64,000 nt of DNA, taken from positions 992,001-1,056,000 of the forward strand of contig CAVXFS010000005.1 of the NCBI GenBank assembly GCA_963761115.1. The letters are read 5' to 3'. The DNA comes from CAVXFS01 sp963761115 (GTDB taxonomy: Bacteria > Pseudomonadota > Gammaproteobacteria > Burkholderiales > Gallionellaceae). The translations under genes and the position numbers were made by a program. Below are positions 17,933 through 26,539 of this stretch, in pieces (positions within the stretch are counted from its first letter, which is position 1; every line of letters starts with the position of its first letter). The notes beneath the pieces are model-generated. The model searched no databases, was not told the DNA's origin, and worked only from the letters and a program-made list of their open reading frames with translations.

Positions 17933-17962
17933 TTGACCGTGCTGAGGGTATTCGGGTACAAT
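17933..17962 (+). promoter_or_regulatory. Promoter of the thrS leader
   Basis: TTGACC (17933-17938) and TACAAT (17957-17962), 18-base spacer. It gives a leader of about 125 bases before thrS that contains the terminator-like hairpin at 18031-18059. Confidence 0.6.
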
Positions 17963-18030
17963 TTGCAGCTGTTTTGTTCAACTATTTTGCAGCAGGAATC
18001 GTTGACAGGCAGTTACCGGAAGCGTTTGCA

Positions 18031-18059
18031 GTGCGGCAATGCCGCACTTTGTTTTTTTT
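18031..18059 (+). terminator. Terminator-like hairpin in the thrS leader
   Basis: GTGCGGC (18031-18037), loop AAT, GCCGCAC (18041-18047), then TTTGTTTTTTTT. It ends 34 bases before the thrS ATG and after a convincing promoter, so it would cut most transcripts short unless relieved. It may be an attenuator or the end of a small RNA. Confidence 0.75.
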
Positions 18060-18093
18060 GAGTACAGTAATTACCAGATAGTCTAAGAAGAAT

Positions 18094-20008
18094 ATGCCAG
18101 TCATTACCTTGCCTGATGGTTCACAGCGCAGTTTCGCGCAGCCCGTCACCGTGGCCGAGATCGCCGCCAGCATCGGCGCGGGCCTGGCGCGCGCAGCGCT
18201 GGCCGGCAAGGTCGACGGCAAGCTGGTCGATACCTCGTATTTGATCTCCGCCGACGCGCAACTGGCGATCATCACCGACAAGAACCAAGAAGGACTGGAG
18301 TTGATCCGCCATTCGACTGCGCACCTGCTGGCCTATGCGGTGAAGGAATTGTTTCCCGAGGCGCAGGTGACCATCGGCCCGGTGATCGAGGACGGCTTCT
18401 TCTACGATTTTGCCTATTCCCGCCCGTTCACGCCGGAAGACCTGGTGGCGATCGAAAAACGCATGGCCGAGCTGGCCAAGTTGGACCTGCCAGTGACGAG
18501 CACGCGTGCTGCCGCGCGACGATGCGGTGGCCTATTTCAAGAGCATCGGCGAGCACTACAAGGCAGAGATCATCGCCTCGATCCCGGCGGACCAGGAAGT
18601 GTCGCTGTACAGCGAGGGCGAGTTCACCGACCTGTGTCGCGGCCCGCACGTGCCGTCCACCGGCAAGCTGAAAGTGTTCAAGCTGATGAAGGTGGCCGGC
18701 GCCTACTGGCGCGGCGATTCGAACAACGAGATGCTGCAGCGTATCTACGGCACGGCCTGGGCGAAGAAGGAGGACCTCGAAGCCTACCTGCATCGCCTGG
18801 AGGAAGCCGAGAAACGCGACCATCGCAAGCTCGGTAAGCAGCTGGATCTTTATCACATGCAGGACGAGGCGCCGGGCATGGTGTTCTGGCATCCCAAGGG
18901 CTGGGCGTTGTGGCAGGTGATCGAGCAATACATGCGCCAGGTATACCGCGACAATGGTTACCAGGAGATCCGCTGCCCGGAGATCATCGACCGCGTGCTG
19001 TGGGAAAAGTCCGGTCACTGGGAACACTTCAAGACCGGCATGTTCACCACGGAATCGGAAAAGCATGAATTCGCGATCAAGCCGATGAACTGCCCTGGTC
19101 ACGTGCAGGTGTTCAATTCCGACTTGCGTTCCTATCGCGAGCTGCCGTTGCGCTATGGCGAGTTCGGTTCATGCCATCGCGACGAACCATCCGGTGGTTT
19201 GCATGGTTTGATGCGGGTGCGCGGGTTCGTGCAGGATGATGGGCATATCTTCTGTACCGAAGCACAGATCGAGGCTGAGGTGACGGCCTTCAATGCGCTG
19301 GTGCTGAAGGTGTATCGCGACTTCGGTTTCGACGATGTGGCGGTGAAGCTGGCACTGCGGCCCGATAGCAGGGTGGGTTCCGACGAGATCTGGGACAAGT
19401 CCGAGGATGCGCTGCGTGCGGCCTTGCGCGCTTCCGGCATGAGCTGGGATGAATTGCCCGCCGAGGGCGCGTTCTATGGGCCGAAGATCGAATTCCATGT
19501 CAAGGACGCGATCGGCCGTTCGTGGCAGTGCGGTACGGTACAGGTGGATTTCTCCATGCCGGGACGCCTGGGTGCCGAATTCGTCGATGTGGACAATACC
19601 CGCAAGGTGCCGGTCATGCTGCACCGCGCGATACTGGGTTCGCTCGAGCGTTTCATCGGCATCCTGATCGAAAACCATGCCGGGGCGATGCCGTTGTGGC
19701 TGGCGCCGGTGCAGATGGTGGTGCTGAATATCTCCGAGGCGCAGGACGAATATGCCACGCAAGTAGCGAAAAAGTTGCAGCTGGAAGGTTTCCGCGTGCA
19801 ACTAGATTTGCGTAATGAAAAGATTACCTATAAAATACGCGAACATAGCTTGCAGAAATTGCCTTACCAGCTGATCATCGGCGACAAGGAAATGGCTGCA
19901 GGTCTCGTTGCCGTGCGATCCCGTAAAGGTGAAGACCTTGGGCAGATGTCGGTGGAAGCGCTGGTACAGCGACTGAAATCCGAACTGCAGGTGGCTAGCG
20001 CGGTTTAA
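18094..20008 (+). CDS. thrS: Threonyl-tRNA synthetase, interrupted by one indel
   Basis: Class II synthetase charging tRNA-Thr. The TGS domain (MPVITLPDGSQRSFAQPVTV) and the editing domain with HSTAHLLAYAVKELFPEAQ are in frame 1; the catalytic part (RCPEIIDRVLWEKSGHWEHF; motif 2 HRDEPSGGLHGLMRVRGF; Cys/His zinc site NCPGH) is in frame 2. The step is at 18508: ACG CGT [G] CTG CCG CGC. Dropping that G gives a 637-residue protein, normal for the family. The inserted base sits after a codon, and CGT/CGG both mean Arg. The gene is otherwise perfectly conserved, so I regard it as functional in life. Confidence 0.93.
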
Positions 20009-20028
20009 TTTTGAATGGAGAAATTGCA

Positions 20029-20547
20029 ATAGCACAAGACAAAGCACAACGCCTCAATGAGCAGATAACGGCACCGCAGGTGCGGCTGGTTGGGGTTGAA
20101 GGGGAACAGATCGGGATAGTGGCAGTTGCGGAAGCATTGCGGCTGTCCGAGGAAGCTGAACTGGATCTGGTCGAGATTGCGCCGATGGCGGAGCCGCCGG
20201 TGTGTCGCATCATGGATTTCGGCAAGTTCAAGTATGCCGAAAGCAAGAAGCAGCACGAAGCCAAGCTCAAGCAGAAGCAGGTGCAGATCAAGGAAGTCAA
20301 GTTCCGGCCCAGTACCGACGAAGGTGATTACAACATCAAGTTGCGCAACTTGATCCGTTTTCTGGGTGAGGGCGACAAGACCAAGATCACGCTGCGTTTC
20401 CGCGGCCGCGAGATCGCCCATCAGGAATTGGGCAGCGTTTGCTGGAGCGGGTCAAGGACCGACCTGGACGAACATGGGCTGGTGGAGCAGTTTCCCAAGA
20501 TGGAAGGCCGCCAGATGGTGATGGTGCTGTCGCCGAAGAAGAAATGA
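20029..20547 (+). CDS. infC: Translation initiation factor IF-3, likely AUA start
   Basis: 172 residues. IF-3 binds the 30S subunit and checks the start codon. Core motifs are clear (RLVGVEGEQIGIV, EPPVCRIMDFGKFKYAE, EGRQMVMVLSPKKK). No ATG, GTG or TTG fits the family start with a good ribosome site: GGAG at 20017-20020 lies 8 bases before ATA 20029, which gives AQDKAQRLNEQITAP as the next residues. Non-canonical AUU/AUC/AUA starts are known for infC and let IF-3 control its own synthesis. Two compensating frame steps (about 20433 and 20458-20460) scramble some 10 residues (SVCWSGSRT) where the family has a MRLLERVK-like helix. Confidence 0.92.
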   Translation: MAQDKAQRLNEQITAPQVRLVGVEGEQIGIVAVAEALRLSEEAELDLVEIAPMAEPPVCRIMDFGKFKYAESKKQHEAKLKQKQVQIKEVKFRPSTDEGDYNIKLRNLIRFLGEGDKTKITLRFRGREIAHQELGSVCWSGSRTDLDEHGLVEQFPKMEGRQMVMVLSPKKK

Positions 20548-20552
20548 CTTGA

Positions 20553-20603
20553 CATCATGCCGGTCAAGGGACTCCCGGCGTGATGTATGCATGGCGACAT
20601 GCA
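20553..20603 (+). promoter_or_regulatory. Two hairpins between infC and rpmI, possible L20 control site
   Basis: An 11-bp stem (CATCATGCCGG, 20553-20563, with CCGGCGTGATG, 20575-20585) is followed at once by TGCATG-GCGA-CATGCA (20588-20603), a 6-bp stem capped by a GNRA tetraloop. No T-run follows, so these are not terminators. In E. coli ribosomal protein L20 represses the operon by binding mRNA near here; the same role is an inference. Confidence 0.4.
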
Positions 20604-20693
20604 GAGCTGTAATGTAGTCCCCATAAGTGGTTCCGGGTTTACAAGTGTTCCTGCCAGGAGACACCCGGCGTCATCAAATACAAAGGAGTAGTC

Positions 20694-20891
20694 ATGCCCA
20701 AGATGAAAACCAAAAGCGGCGCGGCGAAACGTTTCAAGGTGCGCGCAAGCGGCAGCGTGAAACGTTCGCAGGCGTTCAAGCGTCATATCCTGACCAAGAA
20801 GACCACCAAGAACAAGCGTCAGTTGCGCGGTACAACTGAAGTCCACGCAACCAACATGGCGTCAGTGCGCGCCATGATGCCGTACGCATAA
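20694..20891 (+). CDS. rpmI: 50S ribosomal protein L35
   Basis: 65 residues, very basic: MPKMKTKSGAAKRFKVRASG and KNKRQLRGTTEVHATN are diagnostic. AAAGGAG precedes the start at good distance. Component of the large ribosomal subunit, cotranscribed with infC and rplT in the classical order. Intact, with no indels. Confidence 0.98.
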   Translation: MPKMKTKSGAAKRFKVRASGSVKRSQAFKRHILTKKTTKNKRQLRGTTEVHATNMASVRAMMPYA

Positions 20892-20901
20892 GGAGTAGAC
20901 C

Positions 20902-21261
20902 ATGCCAAGAGTAAAACGTGGTGTAACGGCGCGCGCGCGCCACAAGAAAGTGATGGACCTGGCCAAGGGATACCGCGGCCGCCGCAAGAACGTCTACCGT
21001 ATCGCCAAGGAAGCGGTGATGAAGGCGGGTCAATATGCCTACCGTGACCGCCGCCAGCGCAAGCGCCAGTTCCGCACCCTGTGGATCGCGCGTATCAATG
21101 CCGCTGCGCGCGAGCAGGGCCTGAGCTACAGCGTGTTCATGAACGGCCTGAAGAAGGCTGCGATCGACATCGACCGCAAGGTGCTGGCTGATCTGGCCGT
21201 GTTCGACAAGGCTGCGTTCGCGCAGATCGTCGGGCAGGCCAAGGCCAGCCTCGGAGTGTAA
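20902..21261 (+). CDS. rplT: 50S ribosomal protein L20
   Basis: 119 residues: MPRVKRGVTARARHKKVM, GYRGRRKNVYRIAKEAVMKA and RQFRTLWIARINAAAR are diagnostic. Binds 23S rRNA early in assembly and in E. coli acts as translational repressor of its operon. AAGGAG before the start, 10 bases after rpmI. Intact. Confidence 0.98.
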   Translation: MPRVKRGVTARARHKKVMDLAKGYRGRRKNVYRIAKEAVMKAGQYAYRDRRQRKRQFRTLWIARINAAAREQGLSYSVFMNGLKKAAIDIDRKVLADLAVFDKAAFAQIVGQAKASLGV

Positions 21262-21278
21262 TTTACCAGCTGCACCAG

Positions 21279-21305
21279 AAAAGGAGGCTTCAGGCCTCCT
21301 TTTTT
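21279..21305 (+). terminator. Rho-independent terminator after rplT
   Basis: AAAAGGAGGC (21279-21288), loop TTCAG, GCCTCCTTTT (21294-21303), then further T. It separates the ribosomal genes from pheS and could act as an attenuator for pheST readthrough. Confidence 0.85.
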
Positions 21306-21381
21306 GTTTAACCGGGAATAACAATTGCCATACCTGTCCCTTCACCCCGGCAGGGGAGAGAGCGAAGCGAGGGGGCTTATA

Positions 21382-22405
21382 ATGAGTGGCTCGATGGAAG
21401 AACTTCAACACATACTGGATGAAGCGCTGCGCTGCTTCGCCGAGACCGACGATGCCACGGCACTGGAAAATGCCAAGGCGCGTTATCTCGGCAAGGACGG
21501 CAGCCTGACCGGCCTGCTGAAAGGGCTGGGCAAGCTCGATGCGGCCGAACGACCGGCTGCCGGCGCGCGCATCAACCAGGTCAAGCAGCAATTGAAGCGG
21601 CGCTGCAGGCGCGGCGCGACGCAATCCAGCAACAGGCGCTGAATGCAAAGCTGTCGGCGGAGGCGTTGGATGTGACGCTGCCGGGGCGCGGTGCCGGCAA
21701 TGGGCGGGCTGCATCCGGTGACGCGCACGCTGGAGCGCATCGAGACGCTGTTCCACTCCATCGGCTTCTCGGTCGCGCAAGGCCCCGAGATCGAAAGCGA
21801 TTATTACAACTTTACCGCGCTGAACATCCCGGAAGGCCATCCGGCTCGTGCCATGCACGATACCTTCTATATCGACGAGAAACATGTGCTGCGCACGCAC
21901 ACCTCGCCGATCCAGATCCGCTACATGCAGAAGCACGTGGAACAATTCGGGCATCTGGAATCGATGCCGGACATCCGCATCATCGCGCCGGGCCGTGTCT
22001 ACCGGGTCGATTCGGATGCCACCCATTCGCCGATGTTCCATCAGGTGGAAGGCCTGTGGATCGGGGAACAGGTGAACTTCGCCGATCTGAAAGGAGTGGT
22101 GCAGGATTTCCTGCAGCGCTATCTTCGAGCGCGAAGAGCTGCAGGTGCGTTTCCGTCCTTCGTTCTTTCCGTTCACCGAACCGTCGGCCGAGATGGACAT
22201 GAGCTGGAAGGGCGGCTGGCTGGAGATTGGCGGCTGCGGCATGGTGCATCCCAATGTGCTGAAGCATGTCGACATCGACAGCGAAAAATACTGCGGCTTT
22301 GCCTTCGGCCTCGGCGTGGAGCGCCTGGCCATGCTGCGCTACGGCGTCAACGACCTGCGCCTGTTTTTCGAGAACGACCTGCAATTCCTCAAGCAATTCA
22401 ACTGA
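21382..22405 (+). CDS. pheS: Phenylalanyl-tRNA synthetase alpha, interrupted by three indels
   Basis: Alpha chain of the alpha2-beta2 enzyme. The N-terminal coiled coil (MEELQHILDEALRCFAE, KARYLGKDGSLTGLLKGLG) and class II core (GGLHPVTRTLERI, HTSPIQIRYM, FTEPSAEMDMSWKGGWLEI, FGLGVERLAMLRYGVNDLR) are all there but in different frames. Steps: loss of a base near 21591 (CAG CA|ATT GAA), a gain at about 21702-21705 (AAT GGGC GGG CTG), and a gain at 22123 (TAT C TTC). Corrected length is 340 residues, normal. ATG 21382 was chosen by the family N-terminus; ATG 21394 is an alternative. Confidence 0.92.
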
Positions 22406-22410
22406 ACAAA

Positions 22411-24798
22411 ATGAAATTTTCACGAATCCTGGCTGCGTACATTCGTCGATCCATCGCTTTCTAGCCGAGGAATTGTCGCAGCTGCTGACCATGGCCGGTC
22501 TGGAAGTGGAGGAGATGTCTCCGGTAGCGCCGACATTCGACAAGCGTTGTCGTGGCGCAGGTGCTGACCATGGATAAGCATCCCGATGCCGATCGGCTGA
22601 ATCTGTTGACGGTCGATGCCGGACAGGATGCGCCATTGAGCATCGTGTGCGGCGCACAGAACGTCAGTGTCGGCATGAAGGCGCCGTGTGCGCTGGTCGG
22701 CGCGAGACTGCCAGGCATGGAGATCAAGCAGGCCAAGGTGCGTGGCGTGGCATCCTTCGGCATGATGTGCGCGGCGAAGGAACTGGGATTGGCCGAGCAA
22801 AGCGACGGCACTTCGACAGGGCTCAGTGCAGGCCTGCTGGAACTGTCTGCGGATGCGCCAATAGGACAGGACATCCGCGACTATCTCGACCTCGACGACC
22901 GCCTGCTTACACTCAAGCTGACGCCGAATCGCAGCGATTGCCTGTCGTTGCTTGGGATCGCGCGCGAAGTGTCGGCGCTGACCGGCGCTTCCCTGAAGCC
23001 ATTGCCGGCGACTTCCTTTGCCACAGTCAGTGCACTCGGTTGTATGGTCAAGGTGAGCGCGCCTGAAGCCTGTCCGCGTTACACCGGGCGCGTGATCGAA
23101 GGCGTGGATGCGCGCGCCGCGACCCCGGCATGGATGGTGCGGCGCCTTGAACGTTGCGGTCTGCGCAGTATCAGCGCCATCGTGGACATCACTAATTACG
23201 TGCTGCTGGAACTGGGCCAGCCGCTGCATGCGTTCGACCTGGCCCGGATCAGCGGATCGATCGAAGTGCGTTATGCGCGCAGCGGCGAAAATATGAAGCT
23301 GCTCAACGAACAGACCGTGGCATTGCAGGACGACATGCTGGTGATCGCAGACGATGCCGGCCCGGTTGCGCTGGCTGGCGTGATGGGGGGTGCGGCCACT
23401 GCAGTGGATGATGCGACCACAGATGTGTTTCTCGAAAGCGCATTTTTTGTACCCGGCGTGATCGCCGGCAAATCGCGGCGTCTCGGATTCGGTTCCGATT
23501 CATCCTATCGCTTCGAGCGCGGCGTCGATTTTGCCGCCACCCGCAGCGCGCTGGATCGCGCCACGCAATTGATGCTGGACATCTGCGGCGGACAGGCTGG
23601 TGCAGTAACCGAAGTTGTGGGTGAGTTGCCTGCGCGCAAGCCGGTGAGATTGCGCGTGCAGCGTGTTGTTCGGGTGTTGGGTGTGGCCATGAAAGCGGAA
23701 CAGATCGCGCAATTTCTGACGCGTCTCGGCATGTCGGTGCAGCAGCACGGTGACGAATTCAGTGTGACGCCGCCGAGCTACCGCTTCGATATCGCGATCG
23801 AAGAAGACCTGATCGAGGAGGTTGCGCGGCTGCATGGCTATGATCGTATACCGCCGGTCCTTCCGCAGGCGTCCATGACCATTCTGCCCCAGTCCGAGGA
23901 AAAACGTTCCCTGTCCGTATTGCGCCAGATGCTGGTGTCACGCGACTACCAGGAGGCCATCAATTACGCATTCGTGGAACCTGCATGGGAACGCGATTTC
24001 TGCGCCAATTCGGCTCCCGTCATGTTGCAGAACCCGATCGCCAGCCAGATGGCAGTGATGCGCAGCAGCTTGCTGGGAGGCTTGTTGAATGCCTTGCGCG
24101 TAAATCTGTCACGCAAGCAGGCGCGCGTGCGCTTGTTCGAGATCGGCGGCAGTTTCAGCGCGGCTAAGGAAGGATATGTGCAGCATGAACGCGTGGCCGG
24201 TGTTTGCTATGGGCCGGCACTACCGGAACAATGGGGTGCGGCAGTGCGCAATGTCGATTTCTACGACGTAAAAGCCGATGTCGAGAGCCTGTTCTCAACG
24301 GCTGCTTTGCGCTTCGTTGCCGCCGTGCATCCGGCATCGCATCCAGGCCGTTCGGCTGAAATCGTGCAGGATCATAAAGTCATCGGCTGGACAGGTGAAC
24401 TGCATCCCCAGTGGTTGCAGAAATATGACCTGCCGCTGGCGCCGGTGTGGTTTGAGATCGATTTGTCAGCACTGGAAAGCACCAGCATTCCGGTTGCCGG
24501 CGATATCTCGAAATTCCCGCCGGTGCGGCGTGACCTGGCCGTTGTCGTGGATGAAGGCGTCACGGCACAATCTCTGCTGGATGTCATGCAGTCAGCAGCG
24601 GTGCCTTACGTTGCAGAAGTCGCATTGTTCGACCTGTATCGGGGCAAGGGTGTGGAGCAAGGCAAAAAAAGCCTTGCATTCCGCGTGTTATTGAAAGATA
24701 CTCAAAAGACCTTGAATGAAACGGAAATCGACCAAAGCATATCGCAGTTAATCGATATCCTTCAGGTTCAAGGAGCACAGTTACGTGTAACAAGGTGA
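22411..24798 (+). CDS. pheT: Phenylalanyl-tRNA synthetase beta, interrupted by three indels near its start
   Basis: Beta chain with EMAP-type tRNA-binding domain (VLTMDKHPDADRLNLLTVDAG), B3/B4 editing region, B5 and the C-terminal anticodon-binding domain (FPPVRRDLAVVVDEGV). The first 45 codons carry three extra bases: 22423 (TCA C GAA), 22463 (TCT A GCC) and 22545 (AAG C GTT). Corrected, the start reads MKFSESWLRTFVDPSLSAEE, as in the family, and the protein has 794 residues. It begins 5 bases after the pheS stop. A short repeat-encoded insert (TSTGLSAG) lies near residue 135. Confidence 0.93.
22810..22833 (-). repeat. Short dispersed repeat read in frame inside pheT
   Basis: The reverse complement (GCCTGCACTGAGC followed by a variable spot and GTCGAAGTG) resembles the element in hisC at 54123-54146. 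It adds about eight residues between the EMAP domain and the rest of PheT, where relatives have a short loop. Confidence 0.6.
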
Positions 24799-24803
24799 AT
24801 AAT

Positions 24804-25112
24804 ATGACAACACTGACAAAAGCAGAACTCTCCGATTTATTGTTTGAGAAAGTTGGCCTGAACAAGCGTGAAGCCAAGGACATGGTGGAGGCGTTCTTTG
24901 AGGAGATACGTGCCCAGCTCGAACGTGGCGAAAGCGTCAAGTTATCCGGGTTCGGAAATTTTCAGTTGCGCGACAAGCCGCAACGGCCGGGCCGCAATCC
25001 CAAGACTGGCGAAGAGATCCCGATCACTGCTCGCCGGGTAGTGACTTTCCATCCCAGCCAGAAACTCAAGAGCATGGTAGAAAAGAGCTATCATGGAAAA
25101 CCGCACGTCTGA
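24804..25112 (+). CDS. ihfA: Integration host factor subunit alpha
   Basis: 102-residue DNA-bending protein: TKAELSDLLFEKVGLNKREA, RGESVKLSGFGNFQLRDKPQ, RPGRNPKTGEEIPITARRVV. Pairs with IhfB to bend DNA at specific sites. The pheST-ihfA order is classical. ATG 24804 begins 6 bases after pheT; an upstream GTG overlapping the pheT stop is possible but less likely. Confidence 0.96.
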   Translation: MTTLTKAELSDLLFEKVGLNKREAKDMVEAFFEEIRAQLERGESVKLSGFGNFQLRDKPQRPGRNPKTGEEIPITARRVVTFHPSQKLKSMVEKSYHGKPHV

Positions 25113-25467
25113 TATCGTATTGCCGGTCATTCCGGCAAAACGTTACTTCACCATTGGCGAAGTGAGCGAACTTTGCGGGGTGAAAGCGCACGTGCTGCGT
25201 TACTGGGAACAGGAATTTACCCAACTCAAGCCGATCAAGCGGCGCGGCAACCGGCGCTACTATCAGCATCATGAAGTGCTGCTTATCCGCAGTATCCGAA
25301 AATTGCTATATGAGGATGGCTTTACCATCAGCGGCGCGCGCGGCCGTCTGGACAATCTATCCTCGAGTGCACGCACGGATATTCTCCAGCAGCAGCGCGA
25401 TCAAGCAAGCGAACCATCCTCGATAGCCCGCGAATTGCGCGAGATCCTTGCCCTGTTGCAGGCTTGA
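25093..25467 (+). CDS. MerR-family transcriptional regulator
   Basis: 124 residues: an N-terminal MerR winged helix (YFTIGEVSELCGVKAHVLRYWEQEF, quoted here only in part: residues about 18-42) with the wing KRRGNRRYYQ, then a short helical tail. No metal- or drug-binding C-terminal domain is present, so the effector is unknown. It overlaps ihfA by 20 bases, an arrangement common in beta- and gammaproteobacteria, and is probably cotranscribed with it. Confidence 0.9.
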   Translation: MENRTSDIVLPVIPAKRYFTIGEVSELCGVKAHVLRYWEQEFTQLKPIKRRGNRRYYQHHEVLLIRSIRKLLYEDGFTISGARGRLDNLSSSARTDILQQQRDQASEPSSIARELREILALLQA

Positions 25468-25550
25468 GGGCAGGCGGCGATACCTGGTGCCATGTCGTTC
25501 GTGCAGACGTTTCAGCGCCTGACTCTGATAGTCTCTCCCGGGAAAATCCA

Positions 25551-26033
25551 ATGCATGAAGAAGAGCTGATGCATGCCGCGCTGCACCTTGCACGCCAGGC
25601 CGAGGCAGCCGGGGAAGTGCCGGTGGGCGCGGTGGTGGTCAGGCAGGGCAGCATCATCGGGCGCGGTTTCAATGCGCCGATCTCGCGCCACGACCCTTCC
25701 GCGCATGCCGAGATGATGGCGCTGCGTGAGGCCGCGCAGCACCTCGGCAATTACCGTCTGGCCGATTGCGAACTGTTCGTCACGCTCGAGCCATGCCTGA
25801 TGTGCGTTGGCGCCATATTCCATGCGCGCATCGCACGCGTGGTGTACGGCACCCCTGATCCCAAGACCGGCGCATGCGGCAGCGTGCTGGATCTGTTCGC
25901 GGATAAACGCCTGAACCACCATGCGCAAGTCAAGGGTGGCGTACTGGCGCAGGAATGCAGTGCATTGCTGAGCGATTTCTTCGCGCGGCGCAGGAACGAG
26001 CAGCGCTTGCTGCAGCCGCTGGCGGACTCATGA
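25551..26033 (+). CDS. tadA: tRNA-specific adenosine deaminase
   Basis: 160 residues. Deaminates A34 to inosine in tRNA-Arg(ACG). Zinc-dependent deaminase motifs are intact: HAEMMAL (His-Ala-Glu) and PCLMCVGA (PCxxC), with DPKTGACGSVLDL as in TadA. I chose ATG 25551 since it gives the family start MHEEELMHAALHLA; the open frame runs upstream without homology. Overlaps the next gene by four bases (ATGA). Confidence 0.95.
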   Translation: MHEEELMHAALHLARQAEAAGEVPVGAVVVRQGSIIGRGFNAPISRHDPSAHAEMMALREAAQHLGNYRLADCELFVTLEPCLMCVGAIFHARIARVVYGTPDPKTGACGSVLDLFADKRLNHHAQVKGGVLAQECSALLSDFFARRRNEQRLLQPLADS

Positions 26034-26512
26034 AGATCAACATCAATATTCTGCGACAGGAACTGCAACTACTGGACGACGCAGGCAATCTGTTGCGCCG
26101 TTATCCGGTTTCAACAGGTGCCAACGGCATGGGCGAGGAATACGGCAGTTTCTGCACGCCACGCGGCCGCCATGTGATCCGTGCCAGGATCGGCGAGGGA
26201 CAGCCAACCGGCACGATCTTCGTTCGGCGCAGGCCGACCGGCGAGATCTATACCCCGCAACTCGGCGCCCAACATCCCGGCCGCGACTGGATACTGACGC
26301 GCATCCTGTGGCTGTCAGGTTGCGAACCCGGCTACAACAGGTTGGGAGTCTGCGACACCATGCGCCGCTATATCTACATCCACGGCACGCCGGAACAGAC
26401 CGAGCTGGGCAAGCCGGGTTCCAGAGGGTGTGTGCGCATGCGCAATGCCGACCTGCTGGAATTGTTCGACCTGGTAACCGTCGGCACGCCGGTGGTGATC
26501 AGCGCGGCTTGA
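26030..26512 (+). CDS. L,D-transpeptidase (YkuD domain)
   Basis: 160 residues, essentially only a YkuD catalytic domain: the active-site block reads IYIHGTPEQTELGKPGSRG then CVRM, with His, Gly-Ser-Arg-Gly and the catalytic Cys in place. No signal peptide or TM segment is predicted from the sequence (start MKININILRQELQLLDDAG), so export is unclear even though substrates are periplasmic peptidoglycan peptides. Its start overlaps the tadA stop (ATGA), suggesting translational coupling. Confidence 0.88.
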   Translation: MKININILRQELQLLDDAGNLLRRYPVSTGANGMGEEYGSFCTPRGRHVIRARIGEGQPTGTIFVRRRPTGEIYTPQLGAQHPGRDWILTRILWLSGCEPGYNRLGVCDTMRRYIYIHGTPEQTELGKPGSRGCVRMRNADLLELFDLVTVGTPVVISAA

Positions 26513-26539
26513 AGGGCCGGGCCGGGTGAACAGGGTGTT

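Noticed and set aside
17969..18093. T-box riboswitch upstream of thrS
   Set aside because: No T-box consensus or specifier loop is seen, and T-boxes are not expected in this group; only the terminator hairpin is supported.
21341..21381. CCCTTCACCCCGGCAGGGGA stretch before pheS as a fifth copy of the large palindrome
   Set aside because: Only a short part matches and the arms are missing; similarity may be chance.
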